Shown: piece by piece, positions 1 through 8,348 of the stretch
Numbering within the stretch: the stretch's first letter is position 1
Layout: each line of letters starts with the position of its first letter
Assembly (NCBI GenBank): GCA_012515445.1
Contig: JAAYYI010000041.1
Location: 1-44,387, forward strand
Length of the DNA: 44,387 bases
DNA from: Candidatus Bathyarchaeota archaeon
GTDB lineage: Archaea > Thermoproteota > Bathyarchaeia > Bathyarchaeales > Bathycorpusculaceae
Reading direction: 5' to 3'
Notes under the pieces: model-generated
The model's input: only the letters and a program-made list of their open reading frames with translations
Told to the model about the DNA's origin: nothing
The model's database searches: none
Translations under genes and position numbers: made by a program

Positions 1-40
1 GGCGGCAACGGTTCAGGTTTGGCAATAGGGTGCAGTTGCA

Positions 41-310
41 TTAAAGTAGCAGCTTAACCAAGAAATCCATTAGTTCGGTTTTTGTCCTAAAACCTCGGAA
101 GATGGCTTTGCCGCTGGTGTAGAGCCTGAAAGAAACACCCTCATAGGTCATCTCGTAGATTATGCCTGCAATCATGTTCTTCTTAGTTGCCTTCTTTAGA
201 ATGTTAGCGATTGCCTCGTCCTTCTTTTCGTACTTGAAGTTAACGATTACATCGCTTTCGGCGCCGCAGGTACCCTCAATACGTGAAACATAGTCCGCTA
301 CTGTGGACAT
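41..310 (-). CDS. small protein resembling one half-repeat of TATA-binding protein
   Basis: An 89-residue protein, last gene of the Fe-S operon. Its ATG shares one base with the sufS stop (TAATG), so it is translationally coupled. The second half (residues 47-89) follows the pattern of a TBP half-repeat: an Ile-Ile-Tyr strand, a Phe-Arg-Leu-Tyr strand, a Ser-Gly-Lys turn at 66-68, a strand ending in Gly73 and a C-terminal helix. The first half (about 20-45) gives a strand and helix. Complete TBP has two such repeats, so this would be a single-repeat, stand-alone member. Function is unknown. The operon suggests a link to Fe-S assembly or its control, which is inference. The gene itself is well supported by coupling and by a clean protein-like composition. 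Confidence 0.72.
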   Translation of the reverse strand: MSTVADYVSRIEGTCGAESDVIVNFKYEKKDEAIANILKKATKKNMIAGIIYEMTYEGVSFRLYTSGKAIFRGFRTKTELMDFLVKLLL

Positions 311-1530
311 TAGAGTTTTTCAAGCTCCCCAAGGATTTCTGCAAATCGGTCTATTTCTTCTTTTGTGTTGTAGAGGTAGAAGCTTGCGCGGGCTGAGGAC
401 GTTAACTTAAAGAGTTCATGCAGGGGCTGTGCGCAGTGGTAACCGCTCCTTAGCATTATGCCGTAGTTGTCGAAGAACAGTGCGGTGTCGTGGCTGGACA
501 TGCTTTTGACGGCGAATGGTATTATGCCGCATTTCTTAGACACATCAGAGGGCCCGTAGACTGTTACTTTTTGTAGTTCCTTCATGCGTTTTGCTGCGTA
601 CTCTGTTAGTTCTTTTTCGTGGCTGAGCACTTTGTCCATGCCGGCTGCTTCTAGGTATTTGATGGCTGCTCGTAAGCCGACTGAGCCACTGATGTCGGGT
701 GTGCCAGCTTCGAACTTATAGGGCAACTCGTTGTAGGATACACTACAGTTACCGCCTGCAACTGAGACCTCGCGGATCATTTCGCCGCCGCCCTGAAACG
801 GAGGCATCTTCTCAAGAATGTCTTCTTTGCCAAATAAAGCGCCGATGCCTGTGGGACCAAGCATTTTGTGGCCTGAAAAAGCTAAGAAGTCCATGTCGAG
901 GTCTTGGACGTCGATTTTCATATGTGGAACTGACTGCGCTCCGTCGACCAGCATGAGAGCCCCATTATCATGGGCTGCTTTGCCTACGCGTTTAACATCG
1001 TTTATGACGCCTGTAACGTTTGAAACGTGGCTTAAGCAGCAGATTTTTGTGTTCTTAGTTATTTTGCTCTCGTAATCCTCATAATCTAGCGTGCCGTCGC
1101 CGTTGACTCTGGCGTATTTGATTGTGGCGCCCTTGCTTCTAGCGATAAGTTCCCATGGCACAATGTTACTGTGGTGCTCCATCAGCGTCACGAGCACTTC
1201 GTCGCCTCTATTTAGGTTCTGCATACCCCAACTGTAGGCAACCAAGTTGATGGCTTCAGTTGTGCCCCGAGTAAAAATGAGCTCATGTGTGGATTTAGCG
1301 TTGATAAATTCAACTGCGCATTCTCTGCCTCGCTCGTAGAGGTCGGTTGCTTCTGCGCTAAGTGTATGGACGCCACGGTGTACGTTGCCGTTGTGGTTCA
1401 TGTAGTAGTCTGTTATGGCGTCTATGACTTGGCGTGGCTTCTGAGTTGTCGCTGCGTTGTCAAAGTAAATGAGGGGGTAGCCGTTGATCTTCCTCTGCAG
1501 AATGGGGAAGTCTTGGCGCAGAGCTTGCAT
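310..1530 (-). CDS. sufS: SufS-type cysteine desulfurase
   Basis: PLP enzyme of 406 residues that takes sulfur from L-cysteine as a persulfide for Fe-S cluster assembly. Visible marks are YFDNAATT near residue 22, MEHHSN near 117 (the His that stacks on PLP), DGAQS near 196, the Schiff-base lysine in SGHKMLGP (K222), and the sulfur-carrying Cys366 in RSGYHCAQPL, typical of the SufS/CsdA class. Length is normal for the family. The ATG lies 5 bases after the stop of the IscU-like gene, and the stop overlaps the next gene. The preceding gene cluster supplies a scaffold protein and a second, divergent desulfurase, so this is probably the main sulfur donor of the operon. Confidence 0.93.
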   Translation of the reverse strand: MQALRQDFPILQRKINGYPLIYFDNAATTQKPRQVIDAITDYYMNHNGNVHRGVHTLSAEATDLYERGRECAVEFINAKSTHELIFTRGTTEAINLVAYSWGMQNLNRGDEVLVTLMEHHSNIVPWELIARSKGATIKYARVNGDGTLDYEDYESKITKNTKICCLSHVSNVTGVINDVKRVGKAAHDNGALMLVDGAQSVPHMKIDVQDLDMDFLAFSGHKMLGPTGIGALFGKEDILEKMPPFQGGGEMIREVSVAGGNCSVSYNELPYKFEAGTPDISGSVGLRAAIKYLEAAGMDKVLSHEKELTEYAAKRMKELQKVTVYGPSDVSKKCGIIPFAVKSMSSHDTALFFDNYGIMLRSGYHCAQPLHELFKLTSSARASFYLYNTKEEIDRFAEILGELEKL

Positions 1531-1535
1531 CGATA

Positions 1536-2048
1536 TTATTGTTTTTCTGCCTCAGGTTTTTGCCTCTTTGAGAGTGTCTTTGCCAGTTCTTCCTCTTCAA
1601 GTGCCTGTTTCTCTTCGAATGTAAGTTCCTTGGATAGCCAGCTTGGTAACTCGGCGCCTTTCTGGGTGAAGTACTGGCGGATTGCGCGTTTGAGGGCGCC
1701 GACGGCTAGGACTCCGCAGTGGAATTTTACGCTGGGTAAGCCGCCGATTTCCTCAGTGACTTTTTTCCATGTAATGTCAGTCCATGCTTTTTCAAGCGTT
1801 AGGCCTTTGATCATTTCGGTGACTATACTGCTTGTTGCGATGTTTGCTGCACATCCGTAGCTTTCGAACTGGGCTTTGTCTATGACTTGAGTGGCTTCAT
1901 TTATTTTTAAATAGAAGGTGATCATGTCTCCACAGGCGGGGTTGCCTGCTACGGCGACTACGGTTGCATCATCCATTTTACCTAGGTTCTTGGGGTTACG
2001 GAATAAGTCCATAACTTTAGGGTTATACGGTAAAGGTATACGTGACAT
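1536..2048 (-). CDS. IscU/NifU-N-like Fe-S scaffold protein
   Basis: Scaffold on which Fe-S clusters are built before transfer to target proteins. The start is placed at the ATG of MSRIPLPYNP, giving 170 residues; a longer upstream reading frame overlaps the previous gene and lacks family-like sequence. The three ligand cysteines are present: Cys39 followed by Gly-Asp41, Cys66 in SYGCAAN, and Cys111 in FHCGVLA. The C-terminal 45 residues form a charged tail (Glu/Lys rich) not found in the minimal IscU. It starts 2 bases after the stop of the IscS-like gene and precedes sufS by 5 bases, so the three are surely cotranscribed. Partner desulfurase could be either neighbour. Confidence 0.9.
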   Translation of the reverse strand: MSRIPLPYNPKVMDLFRNPKNLGKMDDATVVAVAGNPACGDMITFYLKINEATQVIDKAQFESYGCAANIATSSIVTEMIKGLTLEKAWTDITWKKVTEEIGGLPSVKFHCGVLAVGALKRAIRQYFTQKGAELPSWLSKELTFEEKQALEEEELAKTLSKRQKPEAEKQ

Positions 2049-2050
2049 GT

Positions 2051-3274
2051 TTAGTGCACTCCTGTTGAGCCAACTATCCCTCTTAAACGGTTCACTGCTG
2101 TTGGTAGAACACTGAGAACGTAATTTATATCGTCTTCTGTATGGCTGCGTGTGACCTTCATCAGAATGCTCCCGTGGGCTTCCTCGAAGATGCGTCCGAT
2201 AGCGATTAAGACGTGGCTTGGCTGCAGTAAGCGTCGGCTGCATGCGCTTCCACTGGATACGTAGACGCCTTTTAAGCTGAGTTCGATGGTTATGGCTTCG
2301 CCTTCAGCGCGTAGGATGCTGATGTTAGCGTTGTCTGGGCTTCGCTTGTCGCCTTTAGGCCCGTTAAAGCGTAAATCAGTCAACTCGGCAAATACTCCGT
2401 CCACTAGTTTATCGCGTAGCATTCGCATCTTAGCGACATTTGCATCGAAGTCTGTGAAAGCGAGTTCTGAGGCTTTGGTGAAACCGACGATCAGCGGTGT
2501 GTTCTCTACGCCCGGCCAGAGTCTCTGGGTGCCGATTGGTCCTTCAAGGATGCGTTCAAGGTTTATGCCTTCCCTTAGGTACATGGCGCCAACTCCTCTG
2601 GGACCCTGTATTTTGTAGCTGCTCACGGTTGCTAAGTCTACGCCCAAATTTCTGACGTTAAGCGGGATTCTGCCATAGGCGTCTGTGGCGTCTGTGTGGA
2701 AAAGCGTGTTGGGGTTTTTGGCTTTAACGATGTCTACTGCTTCCTTGATGGGCTGAATTGTGCCGACTTCGCCGTTTACGCTGTGAATGCTGACAAGTGC
2801 GGTGTCACTGTCGACTGCTTCTTTTAGTATCTCGAGGTTGACGAAGCCGTCGCGGTCAACTGGGATCTTCTGTGTGATGAAACCGAATTTGCCCATCATT
2901 TCAGCGACTTGCAGGACGTTGATAGGTTCGATTTCGCTGATAATTATTTTTTTGGCTTTGCCCTTCTGAAGGAAGCAGCTGCCCATGATTGCTAGGTTGT
3001 TTGCTTCTGTTTCGCCTGGTGTAAAAGTGATTTCTTCGAGGTTTTTGGCGCCGAGGTAGGTGCTGATTTTCTGGAAGCAGCCCATGAGTGTTTCGAATGC
3101 TTCCCAGCCTGGCTTGTGTGTTAAGGTGGGGTTGGCGTATGCTTTTTTGTTCCAGTAGGGCAGCATGGCGTCTATGACTTCCTGCGGTACTATGCTGCTG
3201 TTTTCGTTGTCGAGGTACACTTCGTGGGTGATGCCTTCGTGGAGTTTGAGAAGTTCCTTTACGTTTTCAACCAT
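2051..3274 (-). CDS. divergent IscS/NifS-like cysteine desulfurase
   Basis: Fold-type I PLP protein of about 407 residues, first gene of the Fe-S operon. The ATG of MVENVKEL is chosen because AGGA sits six bases before it; an in-frame start five codons upstream is possible. The Schiff-base lysine is kept in SSYKIQGPRGVG, as is a candidate persulfide cysteine in VSSGSACSRR, the IscS type of active-site loop. Several PLP-pocket positions differ from canonical IscS: the stacking His of the EH motif is Pro (SEIEPINV), DATQ reads DATD, GHK reads SYK, and the N-terminal DNAATT reads DNENSS. It may be a desulfurase with altered chemistry or a partner of SufS. Family assignment is firm; activity is not. 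Confidence 0.82.
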   Translation of the reverse strand: MVENVKELLKLHEGITHEVYLDNENSSIVPQEVIDAMLPYWNKKAYANPTLTHKPGWEAFETLMGCFQKISTYLGAKNLEEITFTPGETEANNLAIMGSCFLQKGKAKKIIISEIEPINVLQVAEMMGKFGFITQKIPVDRDGFVNLEILKEAVDSDTALVSIHSVNGEVGTIQPIKEAVDIVKAKNPNTLFHTDATDAYGRIPLNVRNLGVDLATVSSYKIQGPRGVGAMYLREGINLERILEGPIGTQRLWPGVENTPLIVGFTKASELAFTDFDANVAKMRMLRDKLVDGVFAELTDLRFNGPKGDKRSPDNANISILRAEGEAITIELSLKGVYVSSGSACSRRLLQPSHVLIAIGRIFEEAHGSILMKVTRSHTEDDINYVLSVLPTAVNRLRGIVGSTGVH

Positions 3275-3398
3275 ACAGAATCCTACCATAAATTTCTGGA
3301 TAGATAACTCGTCACATTTGCATATGCAGGTTCTGGTAATAAAACGTAGCTGAAAACATAACGGTGTTATCCATTGGTTGCTTGTTTAATTTTTAAAT

Positions 3399-3422
3399 TA
3401 GAAGAAGAAGGCTCTTCTTCTA
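3399..3422. repeat. 9-bp inverted repeat in a non-coding stretch
   Basis: Perfect 9-base arms (TAGAAGAAG / CTTCTTCTA) with a 6-base loop. It lies in the 3290-3518 gap between the IscS-like gene start and the stop of the minus-strand membrane-protein gene. It could end the minus-strand transcript, but no T-run follows on that strand, so a terminator call is not justified. A 13-base piece of it, AAATTAGAAGAAG at 3395-3407, recurs at 21998-22010. Confidence 0.4.
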
Positions 3423-3518
3423 CCAGCAGTCTTGGCAGAAGCGTCTGATTTGGAATCGGCATCGAGGAGAAGTTGCTGGCTGGCTGGTTGTGATCGATTC
3501 CTCAAGTGCTGAAGCGGT

Positions 3519-4061
3519 TTATGGTCGAGGGCGATTTTGGGAGTCAACAAGATCAAGATAGTAGGGCGTAATCGTGCAGCTATTGATTGCTGAGCCGTTA
3601 TATGGCAGCGAGAAGTCAAGGCCAAGAGCTTGATGAGGGGTTACTCCACCGTATGAATGCGAAGTGGATACTTTTCCTTCACTGTTCATGGCAACGACCA
3701 ACAGGCTGGCATCGTATGCTGTTCCGTCCCCCGTGTTATTCACCCAGCCGCTTATGCGCAGGTAGCTTGCGCCGGTGCTTGAGTGGTAATCCTTCGCCGT
3801 CATGTTTACTGTGATAACGTAGGGTTTGTAGGCGCCCTGATAGCGCGGGTTATCCTGATGGGTGACGGTGACGTTTGTGACGCTGACGGTACCGCCAGGT
3901 GTTGGCAGCGGACCATTATGCGGATATGGGCTATAAGATGGGATTTGCCGCGTAACCTGATTTTCGAATGTCTGCAGAACGGTTAACCCGACAAAGAGTG
4001 CGCCACCCAGGATTATTACATAATAGAATACTGCTAAGGCGACTATCCATCTTTCCTTCAA
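3519..4061 (-). CDS. membrane-anchored extracytoplasmic protein, unknown function
   Basis: A 180-residue protein not assigned to a known family. Residues 7-29 form one hydrophobic membrane segment. The rest is exposed and beta-rich with many Asn-x-Thr/Ser sites (for example in SVTNVTVTH), as expected for a glycosylated archaeal surface protein. A region near 95-135 resembles the conserved-motif domain of archaeal proteins that carry an additional immunoglobulin-like fold (ISGWVNNTGDGTAYDASL). The start is a TTG preceded by GAGGCG at five bases. No neighbour on the same strand is close. It is likely a single-gene unit; role unknown. Confidence 0.72.
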   Translation of the reverse strand: MKERWIVALAVFYYVIILGGALFVGLTVLQTFENQVTRQIPSYSPYPHNGPLPTPGGTVSVTNVTVTHQDNPRYQGAYKPYVITVNMTAKDYHSSTGASYLRISGWVNNTGDGTAYDASLLVVAMNSEGKVSTSHSYGGVTPHQALGLDFSLPYNGSAINSCTITPYYLDLVDSQNRPRP

Positions 4062-4216
4062 CTACACGCCTCAACAGGCTAATGATGGCATTACAATAAA
4101 AGAGTTGCTAAATCAAGGGGAAAATACCGTTCAATGAATGCCACCTTGATTGAACTGCTTCAACGCAAAACAGGAGGCAATCAACAGGCAAAAAGAGCCC
4201 ATGGCACTAAAAAACC

Positions 4217-4224
4217 CATATAAA
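4217..4224 (+). promoter_or_regulatory. TATA box for hel308
   Basis: CATATAAA lies 50 bases before the TTG start of the helicase gene; transcription would begin near 4248. A second weaker box, CTCTATACAT at 4231-4240, would give an even shorter leader. No Shine-Dalgarno sequence is visible before the TTG. Confidence 0.45.
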
Positions 4225-4273
4225 CCCACACTCTATACATACCGACAACCAAGTTATTCCGGTTTGAAAAAAG

Positions 4274-6553
4274 TTGAGGATAGCAGAGTTACCAATAGCC
4301 GACAGCGTCAAAGAAGTTCTAGCGGGCATAGGCATATGCGAACTGTTTCCGCCACAGGAAGCATGTATACAGGCGGGTGTGCTTGAAGGCCAAAACATTC
4401 TCCTAGCCAGCCCCACAGCCTCAGGCAAAACCCTAATAGCGGAACTCTGCGCCATGAAGCAAATCTTGGAGAACGGCGGCAAAGTCATCTACCTTTCCCC
4501 GCTCCGAGCCCTCGCATCGGAGAAGTTTGTGGAATTCAAGAAGTACACTGACATCCTTAAACCCGACGGCAGGAAGGTAGCTGTCGGAATTAGCACTGGC
4601 GACTTCGACACCGCCGACAACTGGCTGGAGCGCTATGACGTAATAGTCACAACCAACGAGAAGGCGGACTCGCTGCTCCGACACCGCGCCAAATGGATGG
4701 AGAACATCACCGCAGTAATCGCCGACGAAGTGCACCTCCTCAACGAAGCCGACCGCGGCCCGACACTCGAAATCGTGCTGGCGCGGTTGATGCAGTGCAA
4801 TCCCCACATCCAAATCCTAGCCTTATCCGCAACCGTCAACAACGTGGATGAACTCGCTGGCTGGCTAAACGCCAAACCCGTCGTCACCACATGGCGCCCC
4901 ATCAACCTAAAAGAAGGCGTTATCCTACAAGACGAAATCCAGTACAAAGACGGCGAATCCCGCAAAATCGAGCAGGAAACCCGCTTCACAGTCATCAACA
5001 TGGTTCTAAACACCTTGCGTAACGGGGGGCAAGCGCTGATTTTCGCGTCTACACGCAAGAACGCGGTTTCCGCGGCTAAGCAGGTTGCTAGCCACATGGA
5101 CAAGGTGCTCATTCCGAAGTCGGGTTCAAAGATTGTCCGCAAGGGCCTTGAGGAGCAAGCTAAGGGCGCGTTGGAGAAGGAGGCGCAGAAGATTCTCGAC
5201 GCTGGTGAGCATACGCAGCTGGGTGATGAACTCGCCGATTTGGTTCGCTGCGGAGTCGCCTACCACCACGCTGGATTGTCTGGTGCACACCGCGAGATCG
5301 TCGAGCAGGGCTTTAAGGACCGTAAAATCAAGGTGCTCACTGCGACGCCGACGCTGGCATGGGGCGTTAACTTGCCAGCGCGCACCGTTATTATTCAGGA
5401 TTACCGCCGCTTCGAAGCTGGTCTTGGCAACTACCCGATCCCAGTACTTGACTATAAGCAGATGGCCGGACGAGCGGGTCGCCCCAAATATGACAAGTTC
5501 GGCGAATCCGTTATGATCGCAAAAACAGCCGACGAAGCCGACTACCTTATGGAAAACTATGTCATGGCAAAGCCGGAGCGCATCTGGTCACGCCTCGCCG
5601 TCGAGAAAATCATCCGCACACACGTACTCGCCACAATCGCCTCTGACTACGCCCACACGGAGGAGGGCATCTACGCGTTTTTCCGCAAAACGTTTTACGC
5701 TTACCAGTACGACGTGAAAGCCATCCAGAGCGTCATCGCCAAAATCCTCCGATTCTTACACGACGAGGAAATGATATGCGTCGTAGGCGACCAGATACTT
5801 GCGACGAGATTCGGCAAACGCATAAGCGAACTCTACATCGACCCACTATCAGGCGTGATCATCCGCGATGCGCTCCAAACCAAGCCGCCTATCTTAACCG
5901 AATTCAGCCTGCTCCAACTTATCGCGCATACACCAGATATGGGCCCCATCATGCGACCCTACCAGCGTGAAGTAGATAAACTAACCATTGTGCTTGAAGA
6001 TCACCGGCAGGAATTCTTCGTCGAAGTCCCAGAGCAGGCAGGCGACTACATCGGCTACGCAGAGTTCCTAGGCGAAGTAAAAACCGCTCTGGTGCTAAAC
6101 AACTGGATTGAGGAGTTACCTGAAGATCAGCTTCTGGAGCGCTTCAACGTGCAGCCCGGCGACTTGTACCGCACAGTTGAGAACGCGAAGTGGCTTCTGC
6201 ACGGCATCGAGGAGCTTGCGCCAGTCGTCGCCAAAAACAGGGCTGTCACTGCCCTCGGAACAGAACTGGTCGAGCGGGTTTCTAAGGGTATAAAGCGGGA
6301 GCTTATGCCCATCGTCGCGTTGGAAGGCGTCGGCAGAGCCCGCGGACGCAAAATCTTCAACGCAGGCTACCAAACCATCGAGGACCTAAAACGCACCTCA
6401 ATCGAGGAATTAACTGAGCTGGTAGGCCCTGCATTGGCAAAGAAAATCAAGGTGCAAGTCGGCGGCTACGTAAAGAAGGATGAATGGGAAGCCCTGTCCA
6501 CTGCGGCTAAAGCGCCGGAGCAAACCCAGCAGAAAGGGCTATTTGACTTCTAA
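4274..6553 (+). CDS. hel308: Hel308-type ATP-dependent DNA helicase
   Basis: Superfamily 2 helicase of 759 residues that unwinds DNA 3'-5' at stalled forks, the archaeal relative of human HELQ. Motifs in order are the Q-motif region near 25, Walker A SPTASGKT (46-53), DEVH (151-154), LSATVNN, ATPTLAWGVNLP (motif IV/V region) and QMAGRAGRP (motif VI). The C-terminal part carries the winged-helix and ratchet domains and a helix-hairpin-helix (EGVGRARGRKIF). A PIP-like tail QKGLFDF closes the protein, which suggests binding to the sliding clamp. The TTG is the only possible start, since a TGA lies two codons upstream. Its last 15 bases overlap the convergent propeller gene. Codon style is G/T-ending at 5020-5360 and A/C-ending on both sides. 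Confidence 0.95.
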   Translation: MRIAELPIADSVKEVLAGIGICELFPPQEACIQAGVLEGQNILLASPTASGKTLIAELCAMKQILENGGKVIYLSPLRALASEKFVEFKKYTDILKPDGRKVAVGISTGDFDTADNWLERYDVIVTTNEKADSLLRHRAKWMENITAVIADEVHLLNEADRGPTLEIVLARLMQCNPHIQILALSATVNNVDELAGWLNAKPVVTTWRPINLKEGVILQDEIQYKDGESRKIEQETRFTVINMVLNTLRNGGQALIFASTRKNAVSAAKQVASHMDKVLIPKSGSKIVRKGLEEQAKGALEKEAQKILDAGEHTQLGDELADLVRCGVAYHHAGLSGAHREIVEQGFKDRKIKVLTATPTLAWGVNLPARTVIIQDYRRFEAGLGNYPIPVLDYKQMAGRAGRPKYDKFGESVMIAKTADEADYLMENYVMAKPERIWSRLAVEKIIRTHVLATIASDYAHTEEGIYAFFRKTFYAYQYDVKAIQSVIAKILRFLHDEEMICVVGDQILATRFGKRISELYIDPLSGVIIRDALQTKPPILTEFSLLQLIAHTPDMGPIMRPYQREVDKLTIVLEDHRQEFFVEVPEQAGDYIGYAEFLGEVKTALVLNNWIEELPEDQLLERFNVQPGDLYRTVENAKWLLHGIEELAPVVAKNRAVTALGTELVERVSKGIKRELMPIVALEGVGRARGRKIFNAGYQTIEDLKRTSIEELTELVGPALAKKIKVQVGGYVKKDEWEALSTAAKAPEQTQQKGLFDF

Positions 6554-8281
6554 ACAGCCTTTTTTAGTATAATAGCGGCTGATTAGCAATACTGCAGCTA
6601 TAATTATGGCGATAACAACTGCAGTGACAGCCGTCACTGACGTGGCAAATTCAGGGGTCTTATGAACAATATCTGAATCTGTTAAAGTGACCATAGTGAC
6701 GTTTACAATAGAAATCATCCCGCCGTGCCCGGTTTTAACATTTGTAGGTCCAAGGTACGCAATGAGAATTCCACTGTTTTGGTCAATCACTATGTTTCCT
6801 GGTTCTGCAGAGCCAGCTATGTCTATTTTTTGTGTGCTCCAGTTGTTGTCGACGAATTTTGCGCAAATGAGCGCGTCTTCTTCTGTCCGGTAAGTGACAT
6901 ATGGCGTGTCTGATTTATCAAGCGCTAAGGACCCGATGTTAAGCCAGTTGACGAGGGGGTTCTTCATGGTAAGGTGCACCTTATTCGCTACTGTTTGGAT
7001 GTTCCATGAATTGCCGTTCGAGTTAACGTACAGCAGGTTTCTATTGTACAGATTGCCAGAGGTGGAATCAGCTTGGGCGCAGATAAAGTGGGGGTAACCG
7101 TGTGAATCTAAAACCATATTGCCATATCCGTTTATGGGCTGAGGCAGATTAAGTAATTGGATATTCCAGTTTTGGCCATTATATGAAGCGACCTTAATCG
7201 CTTGGGTGCTATGATTCCCTCCTGAAGCGGCATCATAGTATGAGGATTGGTACCCATACAGTATGTATACAGTATCCGCTTTGTTTATTTTTAAGCAAAT
7301 TTTTGCAGGAACATCATAATCTGCAGACCAAGTATCAATAGTTTGAGTACTCCAACCTATAGGTGTAAGACTTGCGTATTTTACCCATTTACCGTTGGAA
7401 AACGCGACATGCGGAGTGCCCAGTGTATCTAAAGCGATTGCGCCATAAAGATTAGTTTTCTTATCAATAGTCTGGACTGCCCAATCAGCGCCAGTCCAGC
7501 TAGCATAGGATAAGCCTGACCATCCCACGTAGGTTATATGCGGATTATTGTTTGTATCCAGACAGAAGCTCTGGACCCAGCCTTCATCTACCGCTTGGGT
7601 AGCCCAGCCTTTACCTGTCCAGGATGCATACATCACTATCGGATTGATTATTGAGCCAACAGCAAACGCACTGTAAGCTACATGGGTAATGTTATTCGAA
7701 TCTATAGCTACGGGTAAATTGTCTTGTGCTGCACCACCACTTGCACCTCGTGTATCGATGGTTTGAGTATTCCAAAAGGCTGAGGTGGATATCGGTGAAG
7801 AGGAAGTTTTATCGATAGTAAAATTTAGGGTATGTTTAGAAGTTTTATAAAATGGGCCAATGTATGGGCCGCCTCCATAGTTTTGTCCTCCTCCGTCAGT
7901 TGTAACAGTTATCTGTTGATTTCCCTCAGGGGCATTTGTTAAGTCGATGGAAAAGAAGAGATTGTTTCGTCCGTTAGCAGCGCCTTCCTTCCATGTGTAG
8001 ACCGTTTTTGTGTTGCTTTCCCAGCTTGTATTGTAGCTTACTGAATAGAGGTTTGCAAGTATTATGCAGTCGGCGCTGCAGCCTTGCACGATAAGGCCGA
8101 TGCTAAATTTGTCGCCATAAGTATGTATAACGCTTTGGTCCGATATAGAGAAGTAAACTTCTGGAGGGTTAATTCCAGCAGAGTAATCAATCTCAGATAC
8201 ACTAGTCGGAGTTGAGGCTAGTAGAATTATGGCTACTAAAACCATCACCGGTAACGACGTTAACCGTTGATTATAGCCCAT
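6539..8281 (-). CDS. secreted seven-repeat beta-propeller protein with C-terminal membrane anchor
   Basis: A 580-residue surface protein. Residues 8-24 form a signal peptide. An N-terminal beta domain (about 35-155) is followed by a propeller with seven W-x-x-Q strands, at W170, W226, W267, W310, W372, W426 and W481, each preceded by a Tyr-Ala-Ser-Trp-like strand and an Asp-x-x-Gly-x-Pro-His loop. Seven such units fit a single seven-bladed propeller. The C-terminus has Pro-Glu-Phe (543-545), one membrane helix (about 549-568) and basic residues, which is the layout of archaeosortase PEF-type sorting signals. No substrate or partner can be read. Its 3' end overlaps the hel308 3' end by 15 bases. 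Confidence 0.82.
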   Translation of the reverse strand: MGYNQRLTSLPVMVLVAIILLASTPTSVSEIDYSAGINPPEVYFSISDQSVIHTYGDKFSIGLIVQGCSADCIILANLYSVSYNTSWESNTKTVYTWKEGAANGRNNLFFSIDLTNAPEGNQQITVTTDGGGQNYGGGPYIGPFYKTSKHTLNFTIDKTSSSPISTSAFWNTQTIDTRGASGGAAQDNLPVAIDSNNITHVAYSAFAVGSIINPIVMYASWTGKGWATQAVDEGWVQSFCLDTNNNPHITYVGWSGLSYASWTGADWAVQTIDKKTNLYGAIALDTLGTPHVAFSNGKWVKYASLTPIGWSTQTIDTWSADYDVPAKICLKINKADTVYILYGYQSSYYDAASGGNHSTQAIKVASYNGQNWNIQLLNLPQPINGYGNMVLDSHGYPHFICAQADSTSGNLYNRNLLYVNSNGNSWNIQTVANKVHLTMKNPLVNWLNIGSLALDKSDTPYVTYRTEEDALICAKFVDNNWSTQKIDIAGSAEPGNIVIDQNSGILIAYLGPTNVKTGHGGMISIVNVTMVTLTDSDIVHKTPEFATSVTAVTAVVIAIIIAAVLLISRYYTKKGCLEVK

Positions 8282-8348
8282 ATAGTTTTTTAAAATGCAA
8301 GAGGGATATGAAGTTTTAGTAATTTACCGCTCGCAAGGCTGCTAATGC

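Noticed and set aside
1536-2243. Long form of the IscU-like gene starting at 2243
   Set aside because: The extra 65 residues overlap the upstream desulfurase gene and are not IscU-like; the start at 2048 fits the operon spacing.
3398-3625. 75-codon minus-strand frame ending Arg-Arg-Arg-Ala-Phe-Phe-Phe
   Set aside because: It overlaps the end of the better-supported 180-residue gene and has no start signal or family-like sequence.
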